Origin: Rhodospirillales bacterium 24-66-33
GTDB taxonomy: Bacteria; Pseudomonadota; Alphaproteobacteria; Reyranellales; Reyranellaceae
Direction: 5' to 3'
Length of the DNA stretch: 64,000 bases
NCBI GenBank assembly: GCA_002281855.1
Contig: NCHQ01000001.1
Coordinates: 186,001-250,000, forward strand
Of this stretch, positions 1 through 10,222 are shown piece after piece. How positions within the stretch are numbered: position 1 is the stretch's first letter; the number at the start of each line of letters is the position of its first letter. Under the pieces are notes generated by a model. The model saw nothing but the letters and a program-made list of their open reading frames with translations. It did no database searches and was not told the DNA's origin. The position numbers and the translations under genes are program-made.

Positions 1-1
1 G

Positions 2-727
2 ATCGGCCACGACTGGGGCAGCCCCGTCGTCTGGAACATGGCCGCACACCATTCCGACAAGGTGGTGGGCGTGGCCAGCCTGTGCGTGCCCTATCTGCCG
101 ACTGGCTTCACGCTCGACACCGTCGTGCCGCTGGTCGACCGCGCGCTCTATCCCGAGGCGCAGTTCCCGGCCGGCCAATGGGACTACCAGTTCTTCTACG
201 AGGAGAGCTTCGAGAAAGCCTGCGCGGGCTTCGACGCCAATCCGCTCAACGTGGTGAAGGCGTTGTTCCGCAAGGGCGACCCGGCGAGGGTGGGCAAGCC
301 GGCGCCGACCTCGATGGTGCGCAAGGCCGGTGGCTGGTTCGGCGGCGGCGCCTGCCCCGATGTGCCGCGCGATCCCGACGTGCTGACCGAGCAGGACATG
401 GAAGCCTATACCGCGGCGCTGACGAAGAACGGCTTCTTCGGGCCGGACTCCTGGTACATGAACCACCGGGTCAACGCGGAGTACGCCAGGCGCGCCGCCA
501 ACGGCGGCCGGCTCGCCATGCCGGTCCTGTTCCTGCACGGCGCCTACGACACGACCTGCGAGACGATCACGTCGAGGCTCGCCGAACCGATGCGCCGCGA
601 CTGCGCCGATCTCACCGAAGTCGTTGTGCAGTCGGGCCATTGGATGGCGCAGGAGCAGCCGGTCGCCGTGAATGCGGCGCTTGCGAATTGGCTGGCCGCG
701 AAGCTGCCCGCTTACTGGAAAGTCTAA
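2..727 (+). CDS. Epoxide hydrolase-like alpha/beta hydrolase (5' truncated)
   Basis: The gene runs in from the left edge, so the N-terminus, including the oxyanion HGxP region, is missing. The first visible residues, IGHDWGSPVVWNM, form the nucleophile elbow of soluble epoxide hydrolases and haloalkane dehalogenase-like enzymes, with Asp of GHDWG as nucleophile. A cap-domain region follows, and the catalytic His sits near the C-terminus in VVQSGHWMAQEQP. The family opens epoxides through an alkyl-enzyme ester, but the substrate here cannot be told. A secreted hypothetical protein follows 6 bp downstream on the same strand. Confidence 0.85.
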   Translation: MGHDWGSPVVWNMAAHHSDKVVGVASLCVPYLPTGFTLDTVVPLVDRALYPEAQFPAGQWDYQFFYEESFEKACAGFDANPLNVVKALFRKGDPARVGKPAPTSMVRKAGGWFGGGACPDVPRDPDVLTEQDMEAYTAALTKNGFFGPDSWYMNHRVNAEYARRAANGGRLAMPVLFLHGAYDTTCETITSRLAEPMRRDCADLTEVVVQSGHWMAQEQPVAVNAALANWLAAKLPAYWKV

Positions 728-733
728 GGCGCG

Positions 734-1282
734 ATGCGCCGTTCGCGGTTACTGTTGGCGCTGGCCGCCTTGGCCATGATGTCCGGCATCTCCGCAGCGC
801 CGGCCCTGATGCCGATCTCGCCGGAACAGCTGTTGTGCGACGCGAACACCATTTTCGTGGGACGCGCGATCGAAGCTTCGTCCGCGCGTCGCCGGCAGGA
901 TGCGCAGGACGCCAATGGTGTGGATCTCACCATCATTGTCCGCCGGGTGATCGGGCGGAAGGAATTGTCGGGAGCGCCGACTCCGATCCTCGCGCCTGGC
1001 GACAATATCAGGGCCTATGCCCGGGCATCTGTTTCGCCGTATCCAGCGGTGGGCCGCTTCGACGAGAAGGCCGGATTGGCCTTCGTCGGTCCCTACGACA
1101 GTCTCGTTCCCGAGACCGACCTGATGCAGGCCTACACCGCTGAGGACTTCATCTACGCCGCTCATCTGGCGCCGGGCGTGCGCTCTTTCGTGAGAACCTG
1201 GCCGCTCGCCCAGGAAGAATGGGTCAGGAAAACGATGGCGTCCTACGCCAAGATGGGACAGCCCTGCTCATCTCCGCTCTAG
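734..1282 (+). CDS. Hypothetical secreted protein
   Basis: This is a 182-residue protein that I do not recognise. The N-terminus MRRSRLLLALAALAMMSG is a clear Sec signal peptide, probably cleaved near SAAPA, so the product should be periplasmic. The mature part has only two Cys residues, one near its start (LLCDAN) and one near its end (QPCSSPL), which could form a disulfide. There is no lipobox and no later membrane segment. It starts 6 bp after the upstream hydrolase and may be co-transcribed with it. It ends about 30 bp before the convergent GFA-family gene. Confidence 0.7.
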   Translation: MRRSRLLLALAALAMMSGISAAPALMPISPEQLLCDANTIFVGRAIEASSARRRQDAQDANGVDLTIIVRRVIGRKELSGAPTPILAPGDNIRAYARASVSPYPAVGRFDEKAGLAFVGPYDSLVPETDLMQAYTAEDFIYAAHLAPGVRSFVRTWPLAQEEWVRKTMASYAKMGQPCSSPL

Positions 1283-1313
1283 GGTCTCTTCGTCGTCCGC
1301 TTCTCGATCTCGA

Positions 1314-1814
1314 TCAGCATCGGCAGGTCGCCGCTCTCGCCCTCAACGTCGCAAACCGGTCGAGGCTCTCCGGCGGCCAGAGCTCCGAGCGGTCGTAATA
1401 CTCCGCCACGGCGGGCACGCCGGCGGGAAGCGCGACCCAGGGCTGCTTGCTCATGGTGAAGATGTGGATGTCGGGCGGCAGCCGGTCGGGCTCGTCGAGT
1501 GTTCCGACGCGCACGAAGCGGACGGTGGGTCCGGCGCCGGAATAGTTGCTCCACACCGCGATGCGGCACTGCGGGCAGCGCGCGATCTTCTGGCCCTTGC
1601 CGCTGAGGGTCGGGGTGTCGATCACCTCGACCTCGCCGCCCAGCCTCTCGACCCGGTCGGCCTCGATCATCGCGTTCATCGCGAAGGCGGTGCCCGAATC
1701 GCGCTGGCACCAGCGGCAGTGGCAGCAATGCACGAACAGCGGCTTCGAGGTGAGCCGGTAGCGCACGTTGCGGCACGTGCAGCCGCCTTCGAACGTCTCT
1801 GTCTTGCTGGTCAT
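1314..1814 (-). CDS. GFA/CENP-V family zinc-binding protein
   Basis: The protein (166 residues from this start) carries the zinc pattern of the GFA family: GGCTCRNVRY near the N-terminus, then HCCHCRWCQRDSG, then CPQCR. The family is named after glutathione-dependent formaldehyde-activating enzyme, but most members have no proven activity, so the role is open. I chose the ATG at 1814 because GGGAG lies 8 bases upstream; an in-frame start at 1853 has no such site. The last ten residues (RARAATCRC) look unlike usual family ends, and the -1 frame continues openly to 1279, so a late frameshift is possible. Confidence 0.8.
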   Translation of the reverse strand: MTSKTETFEGGCTCRNVRYRLTSKPLFVHCCHCRWCQRDSGTAFAMNAMIEADRVERLGGEVEVIDTPTLSGKGQKIARCPQCRIAVWSNYSGAGPTVRFVRVGTLDEPDRLPPDIHIFTMSKQPWVALPAGVPAVAEYYDRSELWPPESLDRFATLRARAATCRC

Positions 1815-1870
1815 CGCCTTCGTCTCCCGGCTAAGGTCCGCGCCTGAAATCATCTGGGTGGAGAGTAGAC

Positions 1871-2659
1871 ATGGCCGGACGGCTGCAGGGCAAGGTGGCG
1901 GTGGTGACGGGCGCGGCCCCGCGCGGCGAGGGCTTGGGCAACGGCATGGCGACGGCCCTGCTGTTTGCCAAGGAAGGCGCCAAGGTCGTCCTGGTCAACC
2001 GCAGTGCCGAGCGTGCCGAGGGACTGGCCAAACAGATCAAGGACGAGGGCGGCGAGGCGTCGGTCTTTGCGGCTGACGTGGCGCAGCTCGACGCGGCCGA
2101 GGCGATGGCCGACTTCGCCATGAAGACCTATGGCCGGCTCGACATCCTGCACAACAATGTCGGCATCGGCGGGCCGGGCACGCCCGAAACGGTGACTCTC
2201 GAGACCTGGAACAAGGTCCTCGAAGCCAATCTCACGACGACGATGCTGTGCACCAAGTCATGTCTGCCGCGCATGAAGGAAGGCGGCGGCGGGTCGATCA
2301 TCATGGTGTCGTCGATCGCCGGCGCCGTCGGCCTGATGGGGAGTGCCGGGGCGGTGGCCTATGCGACGGCCAAGGCGGGCCTGCACGGCTTCACGATGTC
2401 GGTCGCGGCCGACTATGCGACGCAGAACATCCGCGCCAACTGCATCATCGTGGGCTCGGTGCACACGCCGATGGTGGCGCATCTCGGCGCCGAGGCGCGC
2501 GACCGGCGCAAGAAGATGGTGCCCATGCAGGTCGAGGGCACGGCCTGGGACATCGCGCACGGCGCGGTCTATCTCGCTTCCGACGAATCGCGCTGGGTGA
2601 CGGGCGTGATGCTGCCGATCGATGGCGGTCTCGTCGCGCTGAGGGCGTGGCCGAGATGA
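1871..2659 (+). CDS. SDR family oxidoreductase
   Basis: A 262-residue classical short-chain dehydrogenase/reductase. The nucleotide-binding loop is stretched (TGAAPRGEGLGNG instead of TGxxxGxG). The NNVG motif follows, then the catalytic Ser in MVSSIAG and the YATAK pair. The C-terminal WVTGVMLPIDGG is typical of the family. SDRs use NAD(P) on alcohols and ketones; the substrate is not predictable. The stop codon overlaps the start of the next gene by four bases (ATGA), so the two are translationally coupled. Confidence 0.88.
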   Translation: MAGRLQGKVAVVTGAAPRGEGLGNGMATALLFAKEGAKVVLVNRSAERAEGLAKQIKDEGGEASVFAADVAQLDAAEAMADFAMKTYGRLDILHNNVGIGGPGTPETVTLETWNKVLEANLTTTMLCTKSCLPRMKEGGGGSIIMVSSIAGAVGLMGSAGAVAYATAKAGLHGFTMSVAADYATQNIRANCIIVGSVHTPMVAHLGAEARDRRKKMVPMQVEGTAWDIAHGAVYLASDESRWVTGVMLPIDGGLVALRAWPR

Positions 2660-3039
2660 ACCGGCGCCTGGTCGCGCTTACGGCGGCGGTCGTTGCGATC
2701 CAGACGTGGACCGCCGCGGGCTTCGCGCAGAGCCAGATGGACATGAACCAGCAGGCGGGGACGGCCCTGAAGGACGCTGATAGGCAGCTGAATGCCGCCT
2801 ATACGAAGCTGCGGACACGCCTCGGCCCCGAAAGCCGCGCTCGGCTGCAGGCGGCCGAAGAGGCCTGGATCCGTTTCCGCGACCGCGAATGCGCCTTCAT
2901 CGGCGCGCCGACCACGGGCGGCTCGATCCACGGCATGATCGTCGCCCAGTGCCAGGCACGCCTCACCCTGGTGCGCGTGAAGGACCTCGAGGCCCAGCTC
3001 AACTGCCAGGAGGGCGATCTGTCCTGCGTCAGGGAGTAG
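2656..3039 (+). CDS. LprI/DUF1311-family secreted protein
   Basis: A 127-residue protein with a signal peptide (MNRRLVALTAAVVAIQTWTA, cleaved near GFAQS). The mature part has the DUF1311/LprI signature: ADRQLNAAYTKL, then LQAAEEAWIRFRDREC, then further Cys residues (QCQAR, NCQEG, LSCVRE). Some LprI homologues inhibit lysozyme, so an envelope-protection role is possible, but this is inference. The ATG overlaps the SDR stop. The 3' end overlaps the convergent transporter gene by 11 bp. Confidence 0.85.
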   Translation: MNRRLVALTAAVVAIQTWTAAGFAQSQMDMNQQAGTALKDADRQLNAAYTKLRTRLGPESRARLQAAEEAWIRFRDRECAFIGAPTTGGSIHGMIVAQCQARLTLVRVKDLEAQLNCQEGDLSCVRE

Positions 3040-3919
3040 AGGCCGCTCGCCGTTCGTGGTGCCAGGTGTAGAGGCCCGAGGCCACGATCACCGCGGCGCC
3101 GGCCAGGGTCCAGTGGTCGGGGACGTCGCCGAACACGATCACGCCCAGGATCGTGACGAAGACCAGCAGCGTATAGCTGTAGGGCTGCACGGCGCCGGCC
3201 TCGGCATAGTCGAGCGCCTTGATCAGCGAATAGTGCGCCAGGGCGCCCAGCGAGGCGATGGCAAACAACAGGGCCCAGCCTTTCGCGTCCGGCCAGATCC
3301 ACTGCCAAGGCCCGACCAGGGTCGTGGCGCCGAACGACACGAAGGCCGACCAGACGAGCGTGGTGTCGGGCGTGTCGGTGCGTGAGCAGAGGCGGACCAG
3401 GATCTGGTAGCCGCCCCACATGATGGCGCCCGCCACCGGAAGCAGCAGGGGCCAGTCGAGTTCGCGAAAGCCCGGCCGCACGATCAGCAGCACGCCGACG
3501 AAGCCTGCGCCGACCGCCGCCCACCGCGCCGGGCCGGCACGTTCGCCGAGGAACAGCACGCCCAGCGCGATCACGATCAGCGGCGAGGTGGCGGCGACGG
3601 CATGGGTATCGGCCAGCGGCAAGTAGCGAAAGGCCAGCACGAATACCGCGCTCTCGATCACCGCCAGCAGGGCGCGGCCGAACTGCAGCCACGGCCGCGC
3701 CGAGCGCGCGGCGGCGCGCAGGCCGCGCCGGCGCACGACCGCCCACGCGAACAGGCAGAAGACGGCATAGCGGACCCACATCATCTGGCCGATCGAATAG
3801 TCGGCCACCATCCACTTGGAGATCGTGTCCATGCCGGCGAAGCCCAGCATGGCGAGCATGGTGAGGATCGCGCCGCGAGAATTGTTGTTGCGGCCGAGCG
3901 CGGCCGCTTGCGGAGTCAT
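3029..3919 (-). CDS. EamA/DMT-family transporter
   Basis: A 296-residue polytopic membrane protein with about ten hydrophobic segments, arranged as two EamA repeats (first around GAILTMLAMLGFAGMDTISK, second around LLLPVAGAIMWGGYQILVR). Drug/metabolite transporters of this kind usually export small metabolites; the substrate is unknown. The start ATG overlaps the stop of the upstream luciferase-like gene (ATGA), so the two form a coupled operon. Confidence 0.88.
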   Translation of the reverse strand: MTPQAAALGRNNNSRGAILTMLAMLGFAGMDTISKWMVADYSIGQMMWVRYAVFCLFAWAVVRRRGLRAAARSARPWLQFGRALLAVIESAVFVLAFRYLPLADTHAVAATSPLIVIALGVLFLGERAGPARWAAVGAGFVGVLLIVRPGFRELDWPLLLPVAGAIMWGGYQILVRLCSRTDTPDTTLVWSAFVSFGATTLVGPWQWIWPDAKGWALLFAIASLGALAHYSLIKALDYAEAGAVQPYSYTLLVFVTILGVIVFGDVPDHWTLAGAAVIVASGLYTWHHERRAASTP

Positions 3920-4989
3920 TCGGCGGCGGCCACGCGCCGGGTCGGCGGGCGGAAGGCGGGGATCACGCGCTCGGCGAAGAGCTTCAGGCTCTTCATCGTC
4001 TTCTCGCGTCCGTAATAGGGCGGGTAGTGCAGCAGCAGCGAGGTCATGCCGGTGCGCGCCTGCATCTCGCGCAGGCGTGCGATCACCGTTTCCGCCGAAC
4101 CGTGCAGCAGCGTGGTGTTCAGCAGTTCGTCGTAGCTGAGCTGGTTGCCCTTCTCGGACACCGAGCCGAGATATCCCGCGGTGCCGGTGCCGCCGAAATG
4201 TCCGATGTGGCGGACGATCGCCTCTTCGGTCTCGGCGCGCGCCTCTGCATCGGTGTCGGCGATGTAGACCCAGCGCGCGATGTCGATCTGGCCCGCGGCG
4301 GGATTCCTGGCGCGCTCGGCCGAGGCCGTCGCCAGCTCGCGCTTGTAGAGTGCGGTCTGCGCCGCGAGCGTCTCGATGCCGGGCAGGGTCGACAGCATCA
4401 GGCCGAAGCCGTTGCGGCCGCAATAGCCGATCGAGCGGTCGGTGCCGCCGGCCATGTAGAGCGGCGGATGCGGCATCTGCACCGGCTGGGGCAGCATCTC
4501 GTAGGGCTCCGCGACGGTGCCGCTGAAATACTTGCCCTTGTGATCGTAGCGATGGCGATGGAAGGCGTCGAACATCAGGCCGACTGCCTCCTCGACCATG
4601 TCGCGGCGGCCCTCGAAATCCTTGCCCAGCCCCACGAACTCGTAGGGCCGATAGCCCGAGCCGATGCCCAGGATGACCCGGCCGTTCGACAGGATGTCGA
4701 CGAAGTTCGCGTTCTCGACGACGCGAATCGGGTCGTAGAGCGGCAGCGTGATTACGCCGGAGGCCAGCTTGATGCGGCTGGTCTTGGCGGCGAGATAGGC
4801 CATGTAGGCGAAGCAATCGGGCATGATGCCGTAGCTGGTCGAGAAATGGTGCTCGGCGATCCAGGCCGTGTCGTAGCCCAGCCGTTCCGCCTCCACGATT
4901 TCGTCGGTCGTGCGCGCATGCACGGCGCGGTGCGGGTAGGGCTCTTCCTTCGGATTGGGATGCGAGGTGAAGAGGACGCCGAATTCCAT
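3916..4989 (-). CDS. LLM class flavin-dependent oxidoreductase
   Basis: A 357-residue bacterial luciferase-like monooxygenase. Typical features are MEFGVLF at the start, YDTAWIAEHHFS, the SRIKLASGVITLPLYDP barrel strand and RVILGIGSGYRPYEFVGLG. Members use FMNH2, supplied by a separate reductase, or F420 to oxidise organic substrates. I place the start at 4989 because AGGAG lies 9 bases upstream. An alternative ATG at 5010 overlaps the stop of a decayed Bug-gene tail. The DMT exporter follows with a 4-base overlap. Confidence 0.9.
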   Translation of the reverse strand: MEFGVLFTSHPNPKEEPYPHRAVHARTTDEIVEAERLGYDTAWIAEHHFSTSYGIMPDCFAYMAYLAAKTSRIKLASGVITLPLYDPIRVVENANFVDILSNGRVILGIGSGYRPYEFVGLGKDFEGRRDMVEEAVGLMFDAFHRHRYDHKGKYFSGTVAEPYEMLPQPVQMPHPPLYMAGGTDRSIGYCGRNGFGLMLSTLPGIETLAAQTALYKRELATASAERARNPAAGQIDIARWVYIADTDAEARAETEEAIVRHIGHFGGTGTAGYLGSVSEKGNQLSYDELLNTTLLHGSAETVIARLREMQARTGMTSLLLHYPPYYGREKTMKSLKLFAERVIPAFRPPTRRVAAAE

Positions 4990-5006
4990 GCCGTTCTCCT
5001 GCAGCT

Positions 5007-5066
5007 TCATTCCAGCTTGGTGCCGGTATCCTTCACCACCTTCGCCCAGTTTTCGACCTCGCGGGC
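5007..5066 (-). pseudogene. Remnant of a Bug/TctC binding-protein gene (C-terminus only)
   Basis: The last 19 codons of an open frame read AREVENWAKVVKDTGTKLE, the typical C-terminal helix of Bug-family tripartite tricarboxylate receptors. Upstream (to 5192) the frame stays open but no longer resembles the family, and there is no signal peptide or ligand-binding domain. The TGA overlaps an ATG at 5010 in frame with the luciferase-like gene. I read it as the end of a deleted Bug gene that once preceded that gene. Confidence 0.6.
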
Positions 5067-5312
5067 ACACCACGTATCGCTCTGCGCGGGCTTGCGGAGG
5101 GCGGGTTCGGCGCGGCGACCGCCAGTAATCCGCTTGACTCCGCTGCGCTGCAGCATCATATACGCGCCAGCTCGCAGGTAAGCGGGCTTCAAAGATTTCT
5201 CGCGATCGCGCGACGCGCCCCATTCCTTTGTGACGGCGCCTCATCCCGAGACAATCCCCCAAGACAAGAGCCGTCCCAGCCGCGCGCGGGAACGGGCCTA
5301 ACGCCGCCACAG

Positions 5313-5348
5313 ATGCGCGTGCCAGGATGGCACGCCGGCGGCAAGTAA
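5313..5348 (+). promoter_or_regulatory. Leader hairpin and possible 11-codon uORF before the RNA helicase
   Basis: A perfect 8-bp inverted repeat, GCGTGCCA/TGGCACGC with a GGA loop, occupies 5317-5335, ending 22 bases before the helicase GTG. It lies inside a tiny open frame (5313-5348, MRVPGWHAGGK, stop TAA) that ends 9 bases before the start codon and overlaps the helicase ribosome-binding site TAAGGA. The uORF has no clear Shine-Dalgarno of its own. The layout would suit translational or autogenous control, but that is inference. Confidence 0.45.
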
Positions 5349-5357
5349 GGATTTTCA

Positions 5358-7208
<1,851 letters not shown>

Positions 7209-8138
7209 CTAGAGAATTCCTTCCTCGCGGAAGATTTCCAGACATTTAGAAAGAGCGCGCTCATATCGGGCGCGCTCTTTCGCTATCGAGGCATCGTCCC
7301 AGTCGAAGAAGCCACCCTTGGTCTTGAAGCCGATGCGGCCCTGGTCGACGTTGCGCTGCAGGACCGGCGGGGGGCCGTCGGCGTTGCTGAGGTCGGGCCA
7401 GATGGTCTTGGCGACGGCGCAGGTCGTGTCCCAGCCGGAATGCTCTTTCTGGGTGATCGGGCCGGCGGCGGCATAGCGGAAGCCGAAGGAGAGACGCACG
7501 GTGGCGTCGATGTCTTCGGGCGAGGCGACGCCCTCCTCGATCAGCCACAGCGCCTCGCGCATCAACGCGCCCTGGATGCGGTTTCCCAGGAAGCCGATCA
7601 CATCCTTCTTCACCTGCACGGGCCGCTTGCCCAGCGCACTCATGATCGCGCCGACCTTCTCGGCCAGGCCCACGTCGGTGTGGACGGAGCGCACGACCTC
7701 GACCAGCGGGATCAGGTGCGCGGGCATGAAGAAGTGCAGTCCCATCATGCGGTCCTGGCTCGACAGGCCCTTGCCGATCTCGCTGATCGGGAAGCTCGAC
7801 GAGTTCGAGGTGAGCGGTACGCCCGGACGGGAGAGCTTCTCCATGTCGGCGAAGATCTTCTGCTTCAGCGCCAGGTCCTCGGTCACCGTCTCGACGGCGA
7901 TGTCGATCTTCGACCAGGGCGCCTCCTCGAGCGTCGCATAGGTCGCGAGGCCCGAGACATCGTCCGGCTTCGCCATCGCCTGGAGCGCGCGGGATGTCGC
8001 CGCAGGCAGCCCGTCGCGGGTCGAGGCGGAGCGCGACACGACGTCCACCTTCCAGCCGCCGCCCAGGAACATGGCGATGATTCCGACGCCCATCGTGCCT
8101 CCTCCCAGCACCAGGGCGTGTCGTTCGCTTTGCGGCAT
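7209..8138 (-). CDS. 3-hydroxyacyl-CoA dehydrogenase family protein
   Basis: A 309-residue single-function dehydrogenase. An N-terminal Rossmann fold carries LVLGGGTMGVGI; SNSSSFPISEI and MMGLHFFMPAHLIPLVEVV hold the catalytic Ser and His region; the C-terminal domain includes DVIGFLGNRIQGALMREA and GFKTKGGFFDW. The family oxidises 3-hydroxyacyl-CoA or related hydroxyacids with NAD. The start at 8138 (MPQSER) has GGAGGAAGAGGA just upstream; a longer frame to 8192 lacks such a site. It is divergent from an enoyl-CoA hydratase, consistent with beta-oxidation-type metabolism. Confidence 0.9.
   Translation of the reverse strand: MPQSERHALVLGGGTMGVGIIAMFLGGGWKVDVVSRSASTRDGLPAATSRALQAMAKPDDVSGLATYATLEEAPWSKIDIAVETVTEDLALKQKIFADMEKLSRPGVPLTSNSSSFPISEIGKGLSSQDRMMGLHFFMPAHLIPLVEVVRSVHTDVGLAEKVGAIMSALGKRPVQVKKDVIGFLGNRIQGALMREALWLIEEGVASPEDIDATVRLSFGFRYAAAGPITQKEHSGWDTTCAVAKTIWPDLSNADGPPPVLQRNVDQGRIGFKTKGGFFDWDDASIAKERARYERALSKCLEIFREEGIL
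7249..7281. terminator. 12-bp inverted repeat downstream of the helicase stop
   Basis: GAAAGAGCGCGC (7249-7260) pairs perfectly with GCGCGCTCTTTC (7270-7281) around a 9-base loop. It begins 41 bp after the helicase stop but lies inside the last codons of the convergent dehydrogenase gene (around KERARYERALSK). No long T tract follows on either strand, so termination is a guess. Confidence 0.4.
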
Positions 8139-8224
8139 TCCTCTTCCTCCCGTATCGACGCGTGACCCCTGCCGGGGCAGTATCCGGCCCAAGTTAACCG
8201 GATTTTCAACGCGGGAGAAAACTC

Positions 8225-8998
8225 ATGAGCGCCACCTTCAAGGATCTCGGTATCAGCACCGACGGCGCGGTCGGAATCGTCGAGATTCAGCGGCCGCCGC
8301 ACAACTTCTTCGACAACTCGCTGATCAACCAGATCGCCGATGCTTTCGAGGCGTTCGACCGCGACGACAAGATCCGCGCCTATGTCCTGTGCGCGCAGGG
8401 CAAGTCGTTCTGTGCCGGCGCCGACTTCGCCAACCGTCCGCAGACCGGTGCGGCCGAGAGCGGCAAGCATCTCTACAAGGAAGCGACCCGCATTTTCCGC
8501 GCGAAGAAGCCCAGCGTCGCGGCGATCCAGGGCCCGGCGATCGGCGGCGGCCTCGGCCTCGCGCTGGCGCCCGATTTCCGTGTCGCCGCCCCGGAGGCGC
8601 GCTTTGCCGCCAACTTCACGCGTCTCGGTTTCCATCCCGGCTTCTCGCTCACCTACACGCTGCCGCGCCTGATCGGCCAGCAGAAGGCTAACCTGATGTT
8701 CCTCACCGGCCGCCGCATCGGCGGCGAGGAGGCGGTGGAATGGGGTCTGGCCGACGTGCTGGCGCCGCTGGCCGACGTCCGCAAGGAAGCGATCAAGCTG
8801 GCGCAGGAGATCGCCGAGAGCGCACCGCTCGCCGTGATGTCGACGCGCGAGACGATGCGTCGTGGCTTCGCCGATGGCGCCGAGGCGGCGACCGAGCGCG
8901 AGCTGACCGAGCAGGAGTGGACCCGCAAGACCGAGGACTTCAAGGAGGGCGTCAAGTCCTACGCCGAGAAGCGCCCCGGCAACTGGAAGAACCGCTAA
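8225..8998 (+). CDS. Enoyl-CoA hydratase/isomerase family protein
   Basis: A 257-residue crotonase-fold protein. The oxyanion hole is formed by GKSFCAGADF and by the AIQGPAIGGGLGLAL helix; the C-terminal part carries REAIKLAQEIAESAPLAV. It probably hydrates or isomerises an enoyl-CoA. The Glu pair of classical hydratases is not obvious by eye, so another crotonase reaction is possible. GGGAGA lies 9 bases before the ATG. An SDR follows after 10 bp, probably in one operon. Confidence 0.9.
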   Translation: MSATFKDLGISTDGAVGIVEIQRPPHNFFDNSLINQIADAFEAFDRDDKIRAYVLCAQGKSFCAGADFANRPQTGAAESGKHLYKEATRIFRAKKPSVAAIQGPAIGGGLGLALAPDFRVAAPEARFAANFTRLGFHPGFSLTYTLPRLIGQQKANLMFLTGRRIGGEEAVEWGLADVLAPLADVRKEAIKLAQEIAESAPLAVMSTRETMRRGFADGAEAATERELTEQEWTRKTEDFKEGVKSYAEKRPGNWKNR

Positions 8999-9008
8999 GG
9001 AGCGTTCC

Positions 9009-9812
9009 ATGGCTCAGGTCTCTGGCAAGGTTGCCATCGTCACGGGCGGTGCTTCCGGCATCGGCGAGGCCTGTGCCGTAACGCTGGCGCGCGAAGGCGC
9101 GTCGGTTCTCATAACGGACATCGACGACACCCTCGGAAAGGGTGTCGTCGAGCGCATCACCAAGGCGGGCGGCAAGGCGCACTATCTGCGTCATGACGTG
9201 CGCGACGAGGCGGCGTGGCCCGGTATCGTCGCCGATGCCGAGAAGCATTACGGCCGCCTCGACATCATGGTGGCCAATGCCGGCATCGGCATCATGTCGC
9301 CGATCGCGACCATGACGCTCGCCGACTGGCAGCGTCAGCAGGCGATCAACCTCGACGGCGTGTTCCTTTCCATCAAGCATTCGATCCCGGCGATGAAGCG
9401 GGTGGGGGGCGGTTCGATCGTGCTGATGTCGTCGGTGGCGGGCCTGCGCGGCGCGCCGGGCCTGGCGGCCTATTCGGCGACCAAAGGCGGCGTGCGCCTG
9501 CTCGCCAAGTCGGTGGCGCTCGAACATGCGGCCGACAACATCCGCTGCAATTCGGTGCATCCCGGCATCATCGCCACGCCGATCTGGGAGAAGATCCCGA
9601 CCGGCGCCGAAGGCAATCGCCGCAACGCGCCGATCGATCCGCGCGAGCGCGCCGCCGCTTCGGTGCCGCTGCCACGCGTGGGCGAGGCGCAGGATATCGC
9701 CAACGGCGTACTTTTCCTGTGCACCGACGCCGGCAACTACATCACCGGCCAGGAGTTGGTGATCGACGGCGGCATGACGGCGGGCGGGCGACCGACCCGG
9801 CCGCTGCAATAG
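9009..9812 (+). CDS. SDR family oxidoreductase
   Basis: A 267-residue classical SDR with TGGASGIGEA, NAGIGI, the catalytic Ser in LMSSVAG, YSATK, and a C-terminal YITGQELVIDGGMTAGG. It follows the enoyl-CoA hydratase by 10 bp with AAGGAG before the ATG, so a 3-hydroxyacyl-CoA or related alcohol is a plausible substrate. The exact reaction cannot be read from sequence. Confidence 0.9.
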   Translation: MAQVSGKVAIVTGGASGIGEACAVTLAREGASVLITDIDDTLGKGVVERITKAGGKAHYLRHDVRDEAAWPGIVADAEKHYGRLDIMVANAGIGIMSPIATMTLADWQRQQAINLDGVFLSIKHSIPAMKRVGGGSIVLMSSVAGLRGAPGLAAYSATKGGVRLLAKSVALEHAADNIRCNSVHPGIIATPIWEKIPTGAEGNRRNAPIDPRERAAASVPLPRVGEAQDIANGVLFLCTDAGNYITGQELVIDGGMTAGGRPTRPLQ

Positions 9813-9816
9813 TCCC

Positions 9817-10215
9817 ATGGGCGACGCCGCACGGTTCTGGATCGTCGTCGCCGCGCTGAGCGGCGCCATCTCGGTCATCGTCGGCGCCTTTGCCGCGCAT
9901 GGCCTCGACCTGCGCACGGAGGCCGGGCTGAAGGCGCGCGACTGGCTGCAGACCGGCAGCCACTATCAGATGTTCCATGCCTTGGCGATTCTGGGCGTGT
10001 GCGCCCTGGCCGGCGCGGAGCACCTGAACGTGCGCCTGTCGGTTGTCGCCCTCTGGCTGTTCCTCGTTGGCAGCGTCCTGTTCCCCGGTGCGCTCTATTC
10101 CCTGTCGTTCGGCGGCCCCCGATGGTTCGGCGCCGTGGCGCCGATCGGCGGTCTCGCCTTCATCGCGGGTTGGATTTTTGTGGCAATCGCCGCATTCAAG
10201 GATCGCGGCGTCTGA
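9817..10215 (+). CDS. DUF423-family membrane protein
   Basis: A 132-residue integral membrane protein with four hydrophobic segments. The DUF423 hallmarks are the GAFAAHGL motif after the first helix, GSHYQMFHALAIL in the second, and LFPGALYSLSFGG then APIGGLAFIAGW near the end. The family is widespread and of unknown function. It starts 5 bp after the SDR stop and ends 7 bp from the convergent toxin gene. Confidence 0.88.
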   Translation: MGDAARFWIVVAALSGAISVIVGAFAAHGLDLRTEAGLKARDWLQTGSHYQMFHALAILGVCALAGAEHLNVRLSVVALWLFLVGSVLFPGALYSLSFGGPRWFGAVAPIGGLAFIAGWIFVAIAAFKDRGV

Positions 10216-10222
10216 ATAAGGA

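Noticed and set aside
1279-1776. Second frame overlapping the GFA gene, ending EIEKRTTKRP
   Set aside because: The conserved Cys motifs are all in the other frame. A frameshift near the 3' end is possible but not shown by the sequence alone.
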